A DNA stretch of 6,872 bases from contig VAZS01000059.1 in the NCBI GenBank assembly GCA_005884855.1, forward strand, positions 1 to 6,872. Direction: 5' to 3'. This stretch comes from Alphaproteobacteria bacterium. Lineage in GTDB: Bacteria > Pseudomonadota > Alphaproteobacteria > Rhizobiales > Xanthobacteraceae. Below are positions 5,082-6,872 of this stretch, one piece after another; positions within the stretch are counted from its first letter, which is position 1; each line of letters begins with the position of its first letter. The notes beneath the pieces were generated by a model that did not search any database, was not told the origin of the DNA, and saw only the letters and a program-made list of their open reading frames with translations. The translations under genes were made by a program, and so were the position numbers.

Positions 5082-6371
5082 TCAATGAAGCAGCGACTTC
5101 GCTTTCGACCTGGTCAATCCTTCCGCAAAAGACACTGCCCTGTCCAGACCTCTTCCGCTGCCCAGCGCCACAACCGCCGGACGACTACGCGACAACAGCC
5201 CCCTTGCGGCATCGCGGGTCGATTCCACGCTGACCGCATTGATCCTGGCCACCAGCTCTTCAACCGTCAGCGGGCGTCCATAAGCCAGAACGTGGCGCGC
5301 CAGCTGTTCGGCGCGCGAGCTACAGCTCTCCAGCGCCATCAGCAGACCGGCTTTCATTTGCGCCTTGGCGCGCGCGACCTCGCTCTCGGTCAAGGTCTCG
5401 ACCGCGTCGTTGATGACATCGACGATCACCTCCATCATCTCGGGGGCATCCCCGGGATCGGTGCCGGTATAGAGCCCGAAAAACCCGGTGTCCGAATAGG
5501 GCGCATGGAAGGCATAGATCGAGTAGCACAACCCGCGCTTCTCGCGCACTTCCTGAAACAGCCGCGACGACATCCCGCCGCCGAGCGTATTGGTGAAAAC
5601 CTGCAGCGAGAACAGCGACAGATCGGTCTGCGGCAGGCCTTCCAGCGCCAGCGTCAGATGCGCCTGCTCGAGTTCACGGTGCACCACGCGGGAGCCGCCT
5701 TTCCCGAACATCGCGGCTTGAGGTTTGGGCGCGGGCGAGCCGTCGAAGCTTGCGAACCGCTGCGCCACTTCCTCGACCACCCGTTTGTGATCGACCGCGC
5801 CGGCCGCCGTCACCACCATATCGGGACCGCGATAATGGGTTGAAAGATAGCGCCGCAGCGTATCGCGGTCAAAGCCCTTCAGGGTCTTGGCGGTACCCAA
5901 CAGCGAGCGCCCCATCGGCTGATCCGGGTAACACAACTCGTTGAGATGTTCGAACACAACGTCATCAGGCGTATCCTGCGCGGCCCCGATCTCCTGCACG
6001 ATCACGCTCTTTTCGCGCTCCAGCTCGTCCGGAACGAAGGAGGGATTGGCGAGAATGTCGGAGAGCACGTCGAGCGCCAGCGGCACGTCGGCCTTCAAGA
6101 CCCGCGCATAATAGGCGGTGGTTTCGGTCGAAGTGCCGGCGTTGAGATCGCCGCCGACCGCCTCGATTGCCTCGACGATTTCACGCGAGGTGCGCCGCGT
6201 GGTGCCCTTGAACGCCATATGTTCGAGCAAATGCGAGATGCCGTGCTCGTTCGGCTTTTCGTCGCGCCCGCCGACGCGGGCCCATACGCCAAGCGCCGCC
6301 GTTTCGAGGTGCGGCATGGTGTCGGTGATCACCGTCAGGCCGGAGGGAAGCTTGGTGACATCGACACTCAT
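5082..6371 (-). CDS. M16 family zinc metallopeptidase (mitochondrial processing peptidase beta-like)
   Basis: The 429-residue product is a pitrilysin-family (inverted-zincin) peptidase of the class related to mitochondrial processing peptidase. The zinc and catalytic motif HLLEH is at 47-51 (His47, Glu50, His51), and the third zinc ligand, Glu127 in VIVQEI, lies 76 residues after His51, the spacing expected for M16. The C-terminal non-catalytic M16 domain (about 170-400) contains LGGGMSSRLFQEVREKRGLC followed by YSIYA, the conserved Arg/Tyr substrate-binding region. There is no signal peptide, so it is probably cytosolic; the natural substrates in bacteria are poorly known. The frame opens as far as 6488, but the ATG at 6371 is preferred: it gives the family start MSVDVTKLPSGLTVITD, has AAGGAG (6379-6384) 7 nt upstream and overlaps the thrC stop as ATGA. 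That overlap implies translational coupling with thrC. Confidence 0.93.
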   Translation of the reverse strand: MSVDVTKLPSGLTVITDTMPHLETAALGVWARVGGRDEKPNEHGISHLLEHMAFKGTTRRTSREIVEAIEAVGGDLNAGTSTETTAYYARVLKADVPLALDVLSDILANPSFVPDELEREKSVIVQEIGAAQDTPDDVVFEHLNELCYPDQPMGRSLLGTAKTLKGFDRDTLRRYLSTHYRGPDMVVTAAGAVDHKRVVEEVAQRFASFDGSPAPKPQAAMFGKGGSRVVHRELEQAHLTLALEGLPQTDLSLFSLQVFTNTLGGGMSSRLFQEVREKRGLCYSIYAFHAPYSDTGFFGLYTGTDPGDAPEMMEVIVDVINDAVETLTESEVARAKAQMKAGLLMALESCSSRAEQLARHVLAYGRPLTVEELVARINAVSVESTRDAARGLLSRSRPAVVALGSGRGLDRAVSFAEGLTRSKAKSLLH

Positions 6372-6872
6372 CCGGCAACTCCTTGCTTCGCCGCGCGGCT
6401 GACCGACAGCACGAACCGCTCGACTTCGACCTGATCGTTTTTCATGACCTTGATGTGTTCGGGCTTGCTCATCAAACCCTCGAGCCACGCCGGCAATTCC
6501 GGGCGAACGCCGCAGGCGGCTTCCACCGCATCCGGAAATTTCGCCGGGTGCGCGGTCGACAACACGATGTTAGGAATCCTGGAGTCCGACGTGTCGCGAT
6601 CGGCTACTGCCAGCGCAACCGCGGTGTGCGGATCGACCAGATCGCCGATCTCTCGCCAGGCGGCGCGGATTGCGGCACTGGTTTCGGTCTCATCGGCGCG
6701 GCCGGCGTCGAATTCTTCCCGGATCGCCGCGAGCGTCGCATCGGGCAGCACGAAACGGCCAGACTGCTTCAGCGACGCCATCAAGCGGCGGACCTCGGCG
6801 GCGTTGCGTCCACCGGCCTCGAACAACAGCCGCTCGAAATTCGAGGAGACCTGGATATCCATCGAGGGCGAG
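6368..6872 (-). CDS. thrC: Threonine synthase, C-terminal part (partial, runs off right edge)
   Basis: Threonine synthase converts O-phosphohomoserine to threonine with pyridoxal phosphate, the last step of threonine synthesis, in the cytosol. The window holds the last 167 codons. They begin inside the conserved SPSMDIQVSSNFERLLFE stretch typical of the longer bacterial ThrC form, so the methionine at 6860-6862 is internal and not a start. The rest is the C-terminal domain, including DPHTAVALAVAD (about 20 residues before the next motif) and VLSTAHPAKFPDAV, both characteristic of this enzyme. The lysine that binds the cofactor lies outside the window. The stop TGA (6368-6370) overlaps the ATG of the M16 peptidase gene by 4 bp. 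thrC followed by an M16 peptidase gene is, as I recall, a common order in Rhizobiales. Confidence 0.94.
   Translation of the reverse strand, partial: SPSMDIQVSSNFERLLFEAGGRNAAEVRRLMASLKQSGRFVLPDATLAAIREEFDAGRADETETSAAIRAAWREIGDLVDPHTAVALAVADRDTSDSRIPNIVLSTAHPAKFPDAVEAACGVRPELPAWLEGLMSKPEHIKVMKNDQVEVERFVLSVSRAAKQGVAG
6379..6384 (-). promoter_or_regulatory. Shine-Dalgarno deciding the start of the M16 peptidase
   Basis: On the minus strand AAGGAG lies 7 nt before the ATG at 6369-6371, inside the last codons of thrC. It supports this start over the upstream in-frame ATG near 6488, whose extra 39 residues overlap thrC out of frame and look unlike the family. Confidence 0.7.

Noticed and set aside
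5031..5843. Plus-strand open frame of 270 codons
   Set aside because: It is antisense to the M16 peptidase gene, whose zinc motif and full length are clear; there is no ribosome-binding site or motif in the antisense frame.

Overview
The window is ordinary chromosomal sequence from an alphaproteobacterium. The protein sequences most resemble the Bradyrhizobium, Rhodopseudomonas, Afipia and Nitrobacter group (Nitrobacteraceae/Bradyrhizobiaceae). Three things point there: the F0 half of the ATP synthase is a stand-alone operon without the F1 genes, it carries two diverged b-type genes (b' and b), and the protein motifs match that group as I remember it. No database search was possible, so the genus is an inference.

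Layout. On the left, two minus-strand genes run off the edge: a GST-kappa/DsbA-like isomerase of the 2-hydroxychromene-2-carboxylate isomerase type (155-778), then the first 38 codons of a secreted protein with a clear signal peptide (1-116). A non-coding stretch of about 480 bp (779-1261) separates these from the divergent plus-strand atp operon and holds a good sigma70-like promoter at 1164-1192. The operon reads atpI, atpB (subunit a), atpE (subunit c), atpF' (b', also called atpG) and atpF (b), from 1262 to 3851. It encodes the whole proton-translocating membrane sector plus the peripheral stalk, and the key residues are intact: the a-subunit arginine, the c-subunit glutamate and the c-ring glycine repeat.

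Converging on the atp operon from the right is a minus-strand cluster that looks like one transcription unit: the end of thrC (threonine synthase, cut by the window edge), an M16 zinc peptidase whose ATG overlaps the thrC stop by 4 bp, a damaged RimJ/RimL-type GNAT acetyltransferase, and a small uncharacterised exported protein. Only 44 bp separate the ends of atpF and the exported-protein gene, and they hold two overlapping, mutually exclusive inverted repeats.

I found no mobile element, CRISPR array, RNA gene or evident new system. The most noteworthy observation is the acetyltransferase gene. Its expected start (ATG with a Shine-Dalgarno sequence, reading MALFRLPSSGPAP) lies in a different frame from the intact catalytic domain and about 50 residues appear to be missing between them, which suggests an internal deletion. 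Second is an inverted repeat in the 80-bp gap between atpE and the TTG-initiated atpF' gene, placed where c and b' expression levels must diverge.
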